A stretch of DNA of 64,000 bases from a virus. Below the pieces are notes generated by a model that saw nothing but the letters and a program-made list of their open reading frames with translations, did no database searches and was not told where the DNA came from. Where the stretch lies: positions 62,001 to 126,000 of IMG/VR virus record IMGVR_UViG_3300047548_000772; one strand, 5' to 3'. Shown here piece after piece: positions 44,488 through 53,891 of this stretch (position 1 is its first letter; every line of letters begins with the position of its first letter). The translations under genes and the position numbers were made by a program.

Positions 44488-46761
44488 TTACTCTGTGGTG
44501 TAGCTTGTTGGCGTTGATTCAAGTTTCTGAATTTGATCTGGTGTTAAACCTGATGCACTATAATTCCACTGATTGACTTTATCGTTATCAATGACATCGC
44601 TGACTGCTTTATCTACGACTGCTCGACTAGTAGTGTTAGAAGATCCAAATGTTGATGGATTGAGTCCTTGCTCTGCCGGAGTTAGTTTTTGTTCAACTAA
44701 GTCCACAGCGAATTGTGCGTTTCTTGCAACAATGTTCATTTCAGTGACTAATCCGCTTGATATGTCAATGTTGTCCAACCACGATTTAGTTCTATCTAAG
44801 CCGTATTTGGTAGCTACTTGCACTATTGGTGCCATTACATTAGCGGCTTCAGAACCTAACAATAATCCTGCAGCTTTAGTTTCCTCGTAAGCAGCTTGAT
44901 ACAATGAATATTGAATTGTATCTTGTAGTGCAGAATCGTTGAGAACTTGCGCCAAAGCTGTTACTCCGGCCTTGCCTGTCCAAACCACTGGAGAACTTAT
45001 AATGTCTAAGTAATCTGGATTGCCTTCGATATAAATCTCGACTGTACCGGGTTTGAGATAGCCACCAGCTTCGAGCTGTTGCGGACTAAAGCCGTACTTA
45101 CCCACACCCTTTTCGAGACTAACTTCGTCAAACGGTTGATCAGTTTCTTTGATCATTTGTGCTGCCATGCCTGTTACTTGTTGAGGATTGATTGTTGCAG
45201 TACCTAAGCTAAACTCTGCTTGTGGTTGCTTTGCGTAATCACCTGCGTCGATTGTAGCAGTTGGTGTTTCTGTCTTAATTTCTTCTGTCTTTGCTGCAAC
45301 CTTAGGTGTTGGCTCGGTCGCTTCAGCAGGACTTAGGCTCGTAGTTGCAGTTGTACCTTTGTTATGATACGGATAAGGTTCGTGTGTTGGAGCACGAGTT
45401 GCAATAGTTTCAATCTTACCTTGTTCAACCACCCAACCAGTTTTATCTTTAAAAACTGTGTTAGGAAGTTTATTCACTGTAATAGCCTTAGGCTTATTAA
45501 CGCTTGGTGCCTTGCCGCCATTTAGTGCAATACATCCTGCACTTAATGTCATGTTAGAACCACCATTAAATGTGCCGCTCTTAGAACCGTCTAGGCAAAG
45601 TGCTCCGTCGCTTTTAAGACCAATATACTTGTCGCTACCAGCAATTAGCGCATTTTTACCTGTTAGGTTTAGCATTTCGCTTTCGATGTTAAACTGCTTC
45701 TTGCCATACATATTAAGCATGCCATTGGCATTAATGTTAATATTTTTATCAGCATGGATGTTAATGTCACCTTGGCTGCGCATGTTAATAGAGTTTGAGC
45801 TGTAAACATCAATGGTGCCTTCCTGGCCAAACTCTAACCATGTTTGTCCGTTAGCATGAATAATGTAAAAACAATCACCAGAGTCACTCATTAAAATTTG
45901 ATGGCCTTTGGCTGTGCGAATACGAACTTGGGCATCTTGTCCCTTTAGGTCGCCGTCGTCCATAACAAAACTGTGTCCACCTTTACGTCCTAATATCTTT
46001 GCTTGCTCAGGAGTAACTTCATTCTTTTCAAGTTTTGTTTGAATGTCTTTGTCAGGAAGTCCGCCAGCGTAGATTGGACGGCCAGGTGTTGAAAATCCAA
46101 ATACTGTACTTGGCGATTCACGTTGACTATTTGAATTAATTGTTCCACGAATTGGGTCAGTCACTAAGCCCTGTTGTAGCAATGTACCCGCTACCACTGA
46201 GTGCACTGGCTTTTTCTGATCAAAGAATCTTGGGTTTTCATCAATGCCTTGATTGCCAGCATTAATTTCTGTTACTGGTAATCGACTTGCACCTTTAAAA
46301 TAGGTGTCTTGATTTTTGTTATCAAGGTTGTAGTTTGCGGTTGCTCCAATTGCTGGCAACATATGATTCAAGCCAGGCTGTATAACACTTCCGATATAGT
46401 AACCTTGGTTTGGGTCGCCAGAAGCAAAAAAGCAAACAACTTGTGCTCCGATGTCGGGAGTGGTCATCCACATGCCGTAGCTTTGTGGGTTACCAACATA
46501 ATTACCTGTACCTTGTGTTGTGCCTGTTTGTCCAACGCCACCATAAAATGGGCTAACATAACTTACAGTACGCCATAAACTTTGATCTTGTTTATTCGAT
46601 CCTGCAAAATCTTCAATCCACACTTGTACACGACCCGACCGTGTTGGGTCAACATTATTCATTACCTCGCCTAGGTACGGACCTGATTCAGCTGGTGCGC
46701 CACCGCGATCAAGTTTATACCCTGCTGGGCGGCCTTTACTTCTTTGTACGTTTTCTGCCAT
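44488..46761 (-). CDS. 5: Baseplate hub/spike protein gp5 (no lysozyme domain seen)
   Basis: A 757-residue protein. Residues about 25-130 form the OB-fold domain (ESGPYLGEVMNNVDPTRSGRV and then SYGMWMTTPDIGAQVVCFF). After that comes GHSFVMDDGD and a repetitive beta-helix, with IDVYSSNSINMRSQGDINIHADKN in repeats of about 8 residues, as in T4 gp5 C-terminal or VgrG spikes. The T4 lysozyme domain between the two is missing; the C-terminal 250 residues are a Thr/Ala/Glu-rich linker and a helical region without a recognised domain. A hub/spike role is well supported, cell-wall cleavage is not. Confidence 0.9.
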   Translation of the reverse strand: MAENVQRSKGRPAGYKLDRGGAPAESGPYLGEVMNNVDPTRSGRVQVWIEDFAGSNKQDQSLWRTVSYVSPFYGGVGQTGTTQGTGNYVGNPQSYGMWMTTPDIGAQVVCFFASGDPNQGYYIGSVIQPGLNHMLPAIGATANYNLDNKNQDTYFKGASRLPVTEINAGNQGIDENPRFFDQKKPVHSVVAGTLLQQGLVTDPIRGTINSNSQRESPSTVFGFSTPGRPIYAGGLPDKDIQTKLEKNEVTPEQAKILGRKGGHSFVMDDGDLKGQDAQVRIRTAKGHQILMSDSGDCFYIIHANGQTWLEFGQEGTIDVYSSNSINMRSQGDINIHADKNININANGMLNMYGKKQFNIESEMLNLTGKNALIAGSDKYIGLKSDGALCLDGSKSGTFNGGSNMTLSAGCIALNGGKAPSVNKPKAITVNKLPNTVFKDKTGWVVEQGKIETIATRAPTHEPYPYHNKGTTATTSLSPAEATEPTPKVAAKTEEIKTETPTATIDAGDYAKQPQAEFSLGTATINPQQVTGMAAQMIKETDQPFDEVSLEKGVGKYGFSPQQLEAGGYLKPGTVEIYIEGNPDYLDIISSPVVWTGKAGVTALAQVLNDSALQDTIQYSLYQAAYEETKAAGLLLGSEAANVMAPIVQVATKYGLDRTKSWLDNIDISSGLVTEMNIVARNAQFAVDLVEQKLTPAEQGLNPSTFGSSNTTSRAVVDKAVSDVIDNDKVNQWNYSASGLTPDQIQKLESTPTSYTTE

Positions 46762-46776
46762 ATCTTACTCGCTTAA

Positions 46777-49700
46777 TCAAGGATCATATCCTGCATCATC
46801 GTCGGGTGCCATACCAAAATCGGTTGTTGACGGTAAGCTCGGAGACACCTCATTGTTATTTGCATCTTCTTGTATTGGGTTGCTACTTTCTGCTAATACT
46901 GTTCCGGTACCAGTTTGATTTACGGTACCACCGATGCCACCAGCATCGTCAATAGTATCAGCAACTGCGTTATATGCTGCATAATCAAGAACTTGTTGCT
47001 GTTCCTGTGTAGTCATTTCGGCGCCGCCTGCATCGTCGATTGTGTTTGCAATTGCATTGTAAGCACTAGTATCAAACGTTTGTGCATTTTCAATCGAAGC
47101 ACCGCTTTGCCCAATTGTTTGACTACCGACTCTTGTCTGGCTTGATAATGCTGTATATGCATTATTAATTATTGCGGCGCCACCTGTGCCTACACCTTTA
47201 TCAAAGTTCTTAATTGTACCAGACAATTTTTGTGTAAACTTGCCGCCCTTAAAATATGACTTTACTACGTTGGCTGAATATACAATACTTTCAGATGGTA
47301 AATTAGTTTCGCCTGTAGCAGCACTAAACGCTGTGTTATTTTGAAATACCGGAGTCAATCCAGTACCCAGATTAAAGTCAGTCGGTGCGTTAAATCGTAC
47401 TTCGTACAGTACTTCGCTGGCTGCTGCATTAACTGAACCATCTGGCATAAACGAATCAAAAGAAGGGTTTGTGTAAAATACTTCGCTTTGTATTAACCAG
47501 TCTGGATCGCCCAGGATTGTAAGTTCACATTTCATTACATCTTCAGCTGAGTATAAACGATCCGCTAAACTAGCAGCAGGCATTGTTGATGTGCCTTTGG
47601 CGCCTTGGCTGGACTCCCCTGGACGGGTTTGGAACGCACGTTTTTCTGCCCAGCGACCACTAAATGATGCATCAACTGCAACGTCAACACCAACTACCTG
47701 TGCATAGTTATAATTAACATCAATTACAAAATCTAGTACTTCAGAATTTTGTCCAGTGAACCAATAATTGTAAATTTTATGTACGCCACGATATTTGGCA
47801 TTGTTAAAATAAGGGCTTCGTGGCTCATTGATTTGATAAGGAGTGATCACATACTTAAATTTGTAAGCAGAATTTCTACGTTTGCGATCGTAGCCAATGC
47901 GTTGAGCAGTACCTTGAATTCTAAACCACATTGTGGTTGCCACTGGTTGTTGTTTTTTAGCTTGTTGTGTGTTTTGATCGTAAACGATTGTTTGTTGGTT
48001 AGTAATAAAACTACTGTTTCTTAGAGCTAAATCAATTAACTGAACAACTTGTGTGCCAGCAGTAATATTGTAATTCTTGGTGTTCTTATCGTAACTATTC
48101 TTACTCATAAGAAGTCGCTGACTAGCATTAGTTGATTTTTGCATTGGTGCATTGGTTTTATCTTGCGTGCCTTGCTTAATCAACGTTGCATCAATTAACC
48201 CTGGTAAGTTGTATAATTGAATTTCGTATTGATCTGCAATTTCTTGCTGACCTTTTTTAACAAGATCTTGTTGGTGTTGATTTAGTGCTGCGGCTAAACC
48301 TTGTGTTACTGTTTGTGTTGCTCCAGCAGCGGTGGCTTTCTGCGGTGCCGTGGTTGTGGTATTAGTTGTAGGGGCAGCTCCTGTAACCGGAGCTGCGCTG
48401 GCCGCAGCAGCAGCTGGTGCTGAACCTGTGGGTGTAGTTGTGGTATTAGCCTGTGTTTGTTGATCGGTCGAATACGCTACTGGTCCATTGAACAGAGTTT
48501 TTAAATCAGGAGCAACCAACTCAAAGTTAAACGGAATAGTACCACCAAAGGTGCTACTAAACATAGTGTTAGATTGGGTAACTACTGCAGTCACATCGTA
48601 TTCAACACCCTTGCTGCTAATCTGATATTGCAAATCACCAATGGTAAAAGGGATCCACTTTTCTGAAATGGCATTCTTGTCAGATCCAAAGAACGATGAG
48701 TTCAATCCTAACTGTTCACCGGTAACCAATTTTCCTTCTTGGTCGTATCCGTAAAATCTAATAATCATCACATAGTTTTGATTAATTGCAGTTGACGGAA
48801 CATTACCTAATTTTGAGTATTCACGAACAGCACGATCAAGTCGATTCAACAAAGTAATACCGTTTACTTCGCTAATACGAAATTTCATTTTTGTAACGTT
48901 GTGTGCAGCGCCAGTGCCTTGAGTTCCGACAAGGCTTTCTAATTCAATGTCGTCGATATAAAAGTCGACATCAAAGTATCGATTACGCTGGTTTGCAACT
49001 GTACTGCTATTGATGCCTCCGCTTTGAATAATCAGTGAATTTGGAGGGAACGCAATCTTTTGTCCATTAATGATTGCTTGGTTTTCTGCTTCGCTCAACA
49101 TATAGATTGAAATGCTATAAGTTTGCGATGATAAACTAGCCAACTTATTAGGTGTGGCAACAATTGGTGCTGTAAACCCAGGAGGAATCACCGGGCGGCC
49201 GCTGCCACCAATGCTAGTAGTTGTGCCGATTGATGTTTTAAATTGATTAATCCAGTCGTCGGGCGCAGCACAAACTCCGTTTTGAATTGCCGATGCTGGA
49301 ACTGGAACTCGTGCGCCACCAACATCTTGTGATGCGCCGCCGGTGCCGTTTGGTCCAAGGTCTGTGTTATTAGATAAGTCAGTACGTTCAGCATTTGAAT
49401 CATTGCTAGCACTTGATCTCGGTATTACATTATCTTCGTTGTCAATTACTAAAGGATTTGCAGGAGGGTTTTGTACGTCGGCACTTTCTGCGTTAACAGC
49501 CTGTTGTTCTTGAACAATAGCACCGGCAGAATCATCAGACAACGCTTGTGTTGATTGTACTGTTCTTGACGTAAACTCGCCTTCGGATGCTTGCAACATC
49601 AATGTAGTCGATGTATTGCGAAGATCATTAATACCCGAGGTTAACTTAAAATAAGTTTGTTCTAATGAAGTAACATCAGCCTGGCGTCCAGGTGTGTCGG

Positions 49701-49992
49701 CTTGTGGCTTCATTAGATTTGTGTATTCGTATCCAGCATCTGCACTAGATTGTGCGTAGCCTAAAAACGTATTAACTTGCGGATATATTGCTGTGGCGCG
49801 ATAAAAATTTAAATCTGTAATTGCTGCGCCCATGCTACCTGTTAAATTACGAGCTTGATTTAATTGTTGTTCTGACTGTTCGTATGCACTAACCGCTGAT
49901 GTTTTATTTTGATCAAATGTGCCAGATGCTGCTTGGCGCATTGCATAATTCCACGATGGAGATCCAGGACGACCGTAGGGAAGATTTGCCAT
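46777..49992 (-). CDS. Large virion structural protein between gp53 and gp5
   Basis: A 1071-residue protein of the tail module. Residues about 510-560 are a Thr/Ala/Pro-rich linker that splits it into two globular parts. The N-terminal part has coiled-coil-like stretches (YEQSEQQLNQARNLTGS), the central part IYMLSEAENQAIINGQKI and DFYIDDIELES. The second part has TMWFRIQGTAQRIGYDRKR and PDWLIQSEVFYTNPSF, which look beta-rich. I cannot assign a T4 gene number. Position between gp53 and gp5 supports a baseplate hub or wedge role. Confidence 0.85.
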   Translation of the reverse strand: MANLPYGRPGSPSWNYAMRQAASGTFDQNKTSAVSAYEQSEQQLNQARNLTGSMGAAITDLNFYRATAIYPQVNTFLGYAQSSADAGYEYTNLMKPQADTPGRQADVTSLEQTYFKLTSGINDLRNTSTTLMLQASEGEFTSRTVQSTQALSDDSAGAIVQEQQAVNAESADVQNPPANPLVIDNEDNVIPRSSASNDSNAERTDLSNNTDLGPNGTGGASQDVGGARVPVPASAIQNGVCAAPDDWINQFKTSIGTTTSIGGSGRPVIPPGFTAPIVATPNKLASLSSQTYSISIYMLSEAENQAIINGQKIAFPPNSLIIQSGGINSSTVANQRNRYFDVDFYIDDIELESLVGTQGTGAAHNVTKMKFRISEVNGITLLNRLDRAVREYSKLGNVPSTAINQNYVMIIRFYGYDQEGKLVTGEQLGLNSSFFGSDKNAISEKWIPFTIGDLQYQISSKGVEYDVTAVVTQSNTMFSSTFGGTIPFNFELVAPDLKTLFNGPVAYSTDQQTQANTTTTPTGSAPAAAAASAAPVTGAAPTTNTTTTAPQKATAAGATQTVTQGLAAALNQHQQDLVKKGQQEIADQYEIQLYNLPGLIDATLIKQGTQDKTNAPMQKSTNASQRLLMSKNSYDKNTKNYNITAGTQVVQLIDLALRNSSFITNQQTIVYDQNTQQAKKQQPVATTMWFRIQGTAQRIGYDRKRRNSAYKFKYVITPYQINEPRSPYFNNAKYRGVHKIYNYWFTGQNSEVLDFVIDVNYNYAQVVGVDVAVDASFSGRWAEKRAFQTRPGESSQGAKGTSTMPAASLADRLYSAEDVMKCELTILGDPDWLIQSEVFYTNPSFDSFMPDGSVNAAASEVLYEVRFNAPTDFNLGTGLTPVFQNNTAFSAATGETNLPSESIVYSANVVKSYFKGGKFTQKLSGTIKNFDKGVGTGGAAIINNAYTALSSQTRVGSQTIGQSGASIENAQTFDTSAYNAIANTIDDAGGAEMTTQEQQQVLDYAAYNAVADTIDDAGGIGGTVNQTGTGTVLAESSNPIQEDANNNEVSPSLPSTTDFGMAPDDDAGYDP

Positions 49993-49995
49993 TGA

Positions 49996-50295
49996 TTAGA
50001 ACCCTAGTACTGTTTGTAGTGTCGCAATCTTAGGCAAATAAATTCTTGTGCCTTTAACAAATGACCCAAGCGGATCAACTAAGGCATTTGGATTACGCTG
50101 TGCAAATACCCACCATAAACCTGCGTCACCGTATAAGTCAAAGGCTAATAGGTCTGGACGCAAATGATAAGTTTCATTGATGATAAAAGTAATATCGTCG
50201 GATTGCTTTGGAATAGGACGATTTACCCAGTTACTGAGATAGAAATTAACAACCGGTGTTGTAAAATAAGGACTGGTAGCATTATAATTTGCCAT
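49996..50295 (-). CDS. 53: Baseplate wedge protein gp53
   Basis: A 99-residue protein, about half of T4 gp53 (196). The typical parts are ITFIINETYHLRPDLLAFDLYGDAGLWWVF and RNPNALVDPLGSFVKGTRIYLP, with a LysM-like end. The start at 50295 overlaps the stop of the upstream gene as TAATG; a TTG two codons earlier is unlikely. In T4 gp53 joins neighbouring wedges. The shorter length is common in marine T4-like phages, as far as I recall. Confidence 0.8.
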   Translation of the reverse strand: MANYNATSPYFTTPVVNFYLSNWVNRPIPKQSDDITFIINETYHLRPDLLAFDLYGDAGLWWVFAQRNPNALVDPLGSFVKGTRIYLPKIATLQTVLGF

Positions 50296-51860
50296 TACCA
50301 ATAACCTCCCTTGAGCAAGTTGCCATTGGCAAATTTTTGTAAACTAAACTGTTTGCTAACTTGTTGGCGACTCATCATCGGCAACAATGTAAGTGTAATT
50401 GTCATCTTAGTAGGCACATAAGTTGACTCGTTTAATCCTAGATTTGGCGGCGATGGCGGAATGTTCATAGCACCATTTAACAATACTTGTGCATTGTTGC
50501 TGCCAAAGCCAATGCCAACCGATTGCGCTGAGCCAGTTAGTCGTGCCCATATAGCACTTAGGTCAAAACCTGATTGTGTGTAACTTAAACTACGGCGCCA
50601 CATCATTTGTCCACCTGTGGTTGTTTGTTTACCACGTGCACGAATGTAGTCAACATCATTAGGTAAGTTAAAAGCAAAGTTGCTAATAGCACAAGCATTT
50701 TCAGCGAACTGATATTGACCAAGCCCTGATAAGAAAACCAACGGCGGTGGTGATCCACGATACTTGTCCTGACCATAGAACATTTTTGTACAGGCTTTAA
50801 AGAATGTAATGACTGCTAGCAAATAATCTGCTTCAGCAGAATCTTGTGCCGTAAAATCAGCAGTTAGTGTCACTTCACCGACACGACTACCTTTGTAAAA
50901 GTAACCGCGATAGTTTGAATGTGTTAGGTCGTAAGGGCTGTAGTCTGCTGAATAGTTTGTAGCTATCGTTGGCATGTATGGAAATATTACGCCGTCGGTT
51001 GCACGAAGTGGAGAGAGGACGCCTGGGTCAACATCTTTATACAAATAATTTGCACTAGGCGCCAAACGTAATCGTACACGCCAGTCGCCAAGTTTAGATC
51101 CTGCACCTTGGTTACGCTGTTCAGCAACAGTTTGTTGCTGTTGCAACAACGAAGTTGCAATCGCTGCCTGATTAGCTTGTTCTTGTGCATAGGTAGCATT
51201 AGGCCCAAAGTTAGCTTGGTTAATTGTAGGCTCTACTGGATTCTGATAACTTGTTCCTGTGCCAGGGGGATTAGTATTATACTGCTCTGCTAATTGTCCT
51301 GCTTGATACGCTGACAGATCCATGGCCATAACATCGCTAGGATTGGCAGTATTGTAAACATACCAAGAACCGTTTTGCGGATCTTGAGCGATCGAATACG
51401 AACCGCCAACTGTAGCAGCATTATAATTTTGAACGGTGGGCTCTTCTACCAAAGGCGTTGTTTCAGCAATAATTACTTGCCCTTCAACCGATTGTATTCG
51501 TAGGTTAGTGCCTTCTTCTGATGTGGTCGCAGCGTTATATGACGATGCTGTTGCGCTATCTTCTCGTGGAGTAAAATTAACAGCAATAGCATCATCGTTA
51601 GCTGTTAGTGTAGGGACGCTGGCGCTGGTTTCCGTAGCGGGCTGAGAAACTGTTTGTACGCCGCCTTGTGCATTAATAGTTGCTTCGTTGGCTAGTGCAA
51701 TTATTTCTGAGTCAGTGCGGCCAGATTGAACAAAATTTCTAGCAACTGAATATACAGGCGTTTCGTAGATTTGTTTGCCACTGGCGTTATCAACAACTCC
51801 GTAGATAAACTGCCCATTAGCTGGATTCTTAGTAATCGTTAGTGACAAATTGCTGGCCAT
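50295..51860 (-). CDS. Virion structural protein, first gene of the baseplate operon
   Basis: A 521-residue protein. The N-terminal half is low-complexity and rich in Ala, Thr, Gln (residues about 70-250). The C-terminal half is globular: GSKLGDWRVRLRLAP, then VIFPYMPTIATNYSADYSPY, LTHSNYRGYFYKGSRVGEVT and YLLAVITFFKACTKMFYG. Such a domain is familiar from cyanophage tail or baseplate-hub proteins, but I cannot give it a T4 number. It has a good late promoter and an AAGGAA ribosome binding site. Confidence 0.85.
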   Translation of the reverse strand: MASNLSLTITKNPANGQFIYGVVDNASGKQIYETPVYSVARNFVQSGRTDSEIIALANEATINAQGGVQTVSQPATETSASVPTLTANDDAIAVNFTPREDSATASSYNAATTSEEGTNLRIQSVEGQVIIAETTPLVEEPTVQNYNAATVGGSYSIAQDPQNGSWYVYNTANPSDVMAMDLSAYQAGQLAEQYNTNPPGTGTSYQNPVEPTINQANFGPNATYAQEQANQAAIATSLLQQQQTVAEQRNQGAGSKLGDWRVRLRLAPSANYLYKDVDPGVLSPLRATDGVIFPYMPTIATNYSADYSPYDLTHSNYRGYFYKGSRVGEVTLTADFTAQDSAEADYLLAVITFFKACTKMFYGQDKYRGSPPPLVFLSGLGQYQFAENACAISNFAFNLPNDVDYIRARGKQTTTGGQMMWRRSLSYTQSGFDLSAIWARLTGSAQSVGIGFGSNNAQVLLNGAMNIPPSPPNLGLNESTYVPTKMTITLTLLPMMSRQQVSKQFSLQKFANGNLLKGGYW

Positions 51861-51880
51861 TGAAGTGTTCCTTTGTAGTA

Positions 51881-51888
51881 TATTTATT
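51881..51888 (-). promoter_or_regulatory. Late promoter of the baseplate operon
   Basis: AATAAATA on the minus strand, about 21 bases ahead of the ATG at 51860, with AAGGAA in between. It fits the NATAAATA late promoter that gp55 recognises. It points away from the gp55 gene, whose own promoter is 27 bases further on. Confidence 0.85.
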
Positions 51889-51914
51889 CGGGTTAAAAAC
51901 GGCTAACATAATGA

Positions 51915-51942
51915 TTGACAACAGGGATTTACATGCTATACT
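51915..51942 (+). promoter_or_regulatory. Sigma70-type promoter of the gp55 gene
   Basis: TTGACA at 51915-51920, a 16-base spacer and TATACT at 51937-51942. This is near consensus for host sigma70. The expected start of RNA is near 51949, giving a leader of about 23 bases that contains ACGGAGA as ribosome binding site. Confidence 0.88.
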
Positions 51943-51971
51943 AACTAGTATATCTACGGAGAACTCTAACC

Positions 51972-52862
51972 ATGGCGGTAGTAACAACAAAAAAAGTAAA
52001 TTACTTAAACAACAGAGACATATTAAAAGAGATTCACCTAAGCAAAAACACATTCTGTTCGTACCGAGATCCTAAATTGGACCATCAATACGACATTATT
52101 TTGCCTAGTCTGGACAAAATTAATCAGCGCACAATTGCAGAAGCACGTAGAAATCGTGCCGATCGGTTAAAACGAGAAACTGGCGAAGAACAAAACGAAA
52201 AGAAAATTCCGCACACAGACTTAGTTTTTCGCATTACATGTTGGGACCATATACCCATGGCGCCCAAAAAACTAACCAAAGCACAGCAAGCAAAGAAGAA
52301 AAAACTCGAAGATCTAATGGAGTTTGACGAAGAATTATCCGACGGTTTAGAAGACTTAATCGACGAACCTGTGTTAGATATGAACCATGTTCGACTAAAC
52401 TTTCCACCGTTTTACCACTATCGCTTAGACGAAGATAAGAACCCGTTTTTAGTAGGTAAGAGCCACTGGAAAGGTGATTTAGAAACTGGTGAATTCAGCC
52501 GTGATCACGGAAAAATGACTAACAAGTTAGCCACTATGTTTATTAAGTTATGTGAGCGTTATGCCACTCGTTCAAACTGGCGTGGTTATACTTACAACGA
52601 AGAAATGCGTGGGCAAGCACTACTACAATTAAGTCAAATTGGTTTACAGTTTGATGAGTCAAAATCACAAAACCCATTTGCTTACTATACAGCAGCAATT
52701 ACAAACTCATTTACTCGTGTGTTGAACATTGAAAAGAAGATGCAAAACATTCGAGATGATATTTTGGAAATCAACGGACTTAATCCGTCATGGACTCGTC
52801 AGAATAGCCAAATGCAGAACGGCGAATCTGGTGAGGTGGTTGTAATTAAATCAGACGAGTAG
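51972..52862 (+). CDS. 55: Late transcription sigma factor gp55 with long N-terminal extension
   Basis: A 296-residue protein; T4 gp55 has about 185. The C-terminal 130 residues match gp55: MTNKLATMFIKLCERYATRS, then MRGQALLQLSQIGLQFDESK and NPFAYYTAAITNSFTRVLNIEKK (about 233-255), the region 2-like sigma core. The N-terminal part has SYRDPKLDHQYDIILPSLDKI, TDLVFRITCWDHIPMAPKK and a Lys/Asp/Glu-rich stretch. The factor directs host RNA polymerase to NATAAATA promoters, which are present in this window. It is expressed early from its own sigma70-type promoter. Confidence 0.88.
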   Translation: MAVVTTKKVNYLNNRDILKEIHLSKNTFCSYRDPKLDHQYDIILPSLDKINQRTIAEARRNRADRLKRETGEEQNEKKIPHTDLVFRITCWDHIPMAPKKLTKAQQAKKKKLEDLMEFDEELSDGLEDLIDEPVLDMNHVRLNFPPFYHYRLDEDKNPFLVGKSHWKGDLETGEFSRDHGKMTNKLATMFIKLCERYATRSNWRGYTYNEEMRGQALLQLSQIGLQFDESKSQNPFAYYTAAITNSFTRVLNIEKKMQNIRDDILEINGLNPSWTRQNSQMQNGESGEVVVIKSDE

Positions 52863-52868
52863 TATAAT
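52840..52868 (+). promoter_or_regulatory. Sigma70-like promoter abutting the gp47 start
   Basis: TTGTAA (52840-52845), 17 bases, then a perfect TATAAT (52863-52868), only 6 bases before the ATG of gp47 at 52875. RNA made here would start at or just next to the ATG, so the message would be leaderless. No Shine-Dalgarno is seen in the gap. Confidence 0.6.
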
Positions 52869-52874
52869 ACCTAG

Positions 52875-53891
52875 ATGGCAAATCTATTTAAAAAAGCACT
52901 AGTATTCACTGACATCCATTTTGGACTCAAAAGCAATAGTCTTGTACACAACCAGGACTGTTCCCAATTTGTTGATTGGGCGATTCAAACTGCCAAAGAG
53001 CAGGGTTGCGAAACTGGATTCTTTCTTGGCGACTGGCATCACCATCGTGCAAGCATCAACTTACAAACTTTAGACTTTAGTTTACAAAGTTTAGAAAAAC
53101 TAAGTGCAGCGTTTTCTCAGTTCTTTTTTATTCCAGGCAATCACGATTTATACTATCGCGACAAACGTGATATTCATGGTGCTGCTTGGGCCAAGCACTT
53201 GCCCAATATCCATGTGTGCAACGATTGGTTCAACGAAAACGATGTAGTTATTGCTCCATGGTTATGTGGCGATGATCACAAACGTATTCACAAGATGAAG
53301 GGTCAGTATATCTTCGGCCACTTTGAGCTACCTCATTTTAAGATGAATGCTATGGTTGAAATGCCAGATCATGGCGAAATCCAAAGTGAGCACTTTTCAA
53401 ACTTTGCTGAAGTATATTCTGGTCACTTTCACATGCGTCAACACAAACGCAACATTAACTATATCGGCAATGCGTTTCCACATAACTTTGCTGATGCCGG
53501 CGATGACAACCGTGGCTGCATGATTTTGGAATGGGGCAAACCTCCTACATTCCATGCATGGCCAGGGCAACCTACATATCGTGTGTATGATCTAAGCCAG
53601 ATTATTGATAACGGTGCTGCCTTGCTCAAACCAAATATGCATGTGCGTGTAGGACTTGACATTGAGATTTCCTACGAAGAAGCAAACTTTATTAAAGAAA
53701 CATTTATTCGAGACTACAATCTTCGTGAAATGGCACTTATTCCTAACAAGAAAGGTGCACTCGAAGAAGATATGGCACCCGGAGAGGTTAAGTTCGAATC
53801 TGTTGATCAAATTGTAACTGACCAAATTACTAAAATCGAATCTGAGTTTTATGATTCTAAACTATTGCTACAAATTTACCAGGCACTATGA
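52875..53891 (+). CDS. 47: Recombination endonuclease subunit gp47 (Mre11/SbcD-like)
   Basis: A 338-residue metallophosphoesterase, the same length as T4 gp47 (339). Metal-binding motifs: DIHFG (13-17), GDW.H (52-56), GNHD (88-91), GHFE and SGHFH further on. Together with gp46 it forms a SbcCD/Rad50-Mre11-type nuclease that processes DNA ends for recombination-dependent replication and host DNA breakdown. The normal gp47-gp46 pair is here split by three modification genes of 3.1 kb. Confidence 0.95.
   Translation: MANLFKKALVFTDIHFGLKSNSLVHNQDCSQFVDWAIQTAKEQGCETGFFLGDWHHHRASINLQTLDFSLQSLEKLSAAFSQFFFIPGNHDLYYRDKRDIHGAAWAKHLPNIHVCNDWFNENDVVIAPWLCGDDHKRIHKMKGQYIFGHFELPHFKMNAMVEMPDHGEIQSEHFSNFAEVYSGHFHMRQHKRNINYIGNAFPHNFADAGDDNRGCMILEWGKPPTFHAWPGQPTYRVYDLSQIIDNGAALLKPNMHVRVGLDIEISYEEANFIKETFIRDYNLREMALIPNKKGALEEDMAPGEVKFESVDQIVTDQITKIESEFYDSKLLLQIYQAL

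Noticed and set aside
48361-48470. Ala/Thr/Pro-rich stretch as a possible DNA repeat element
   Set aside because: It is a low-complexity linker within the 1071-residue structural protein, in frame and without exact repeated units.
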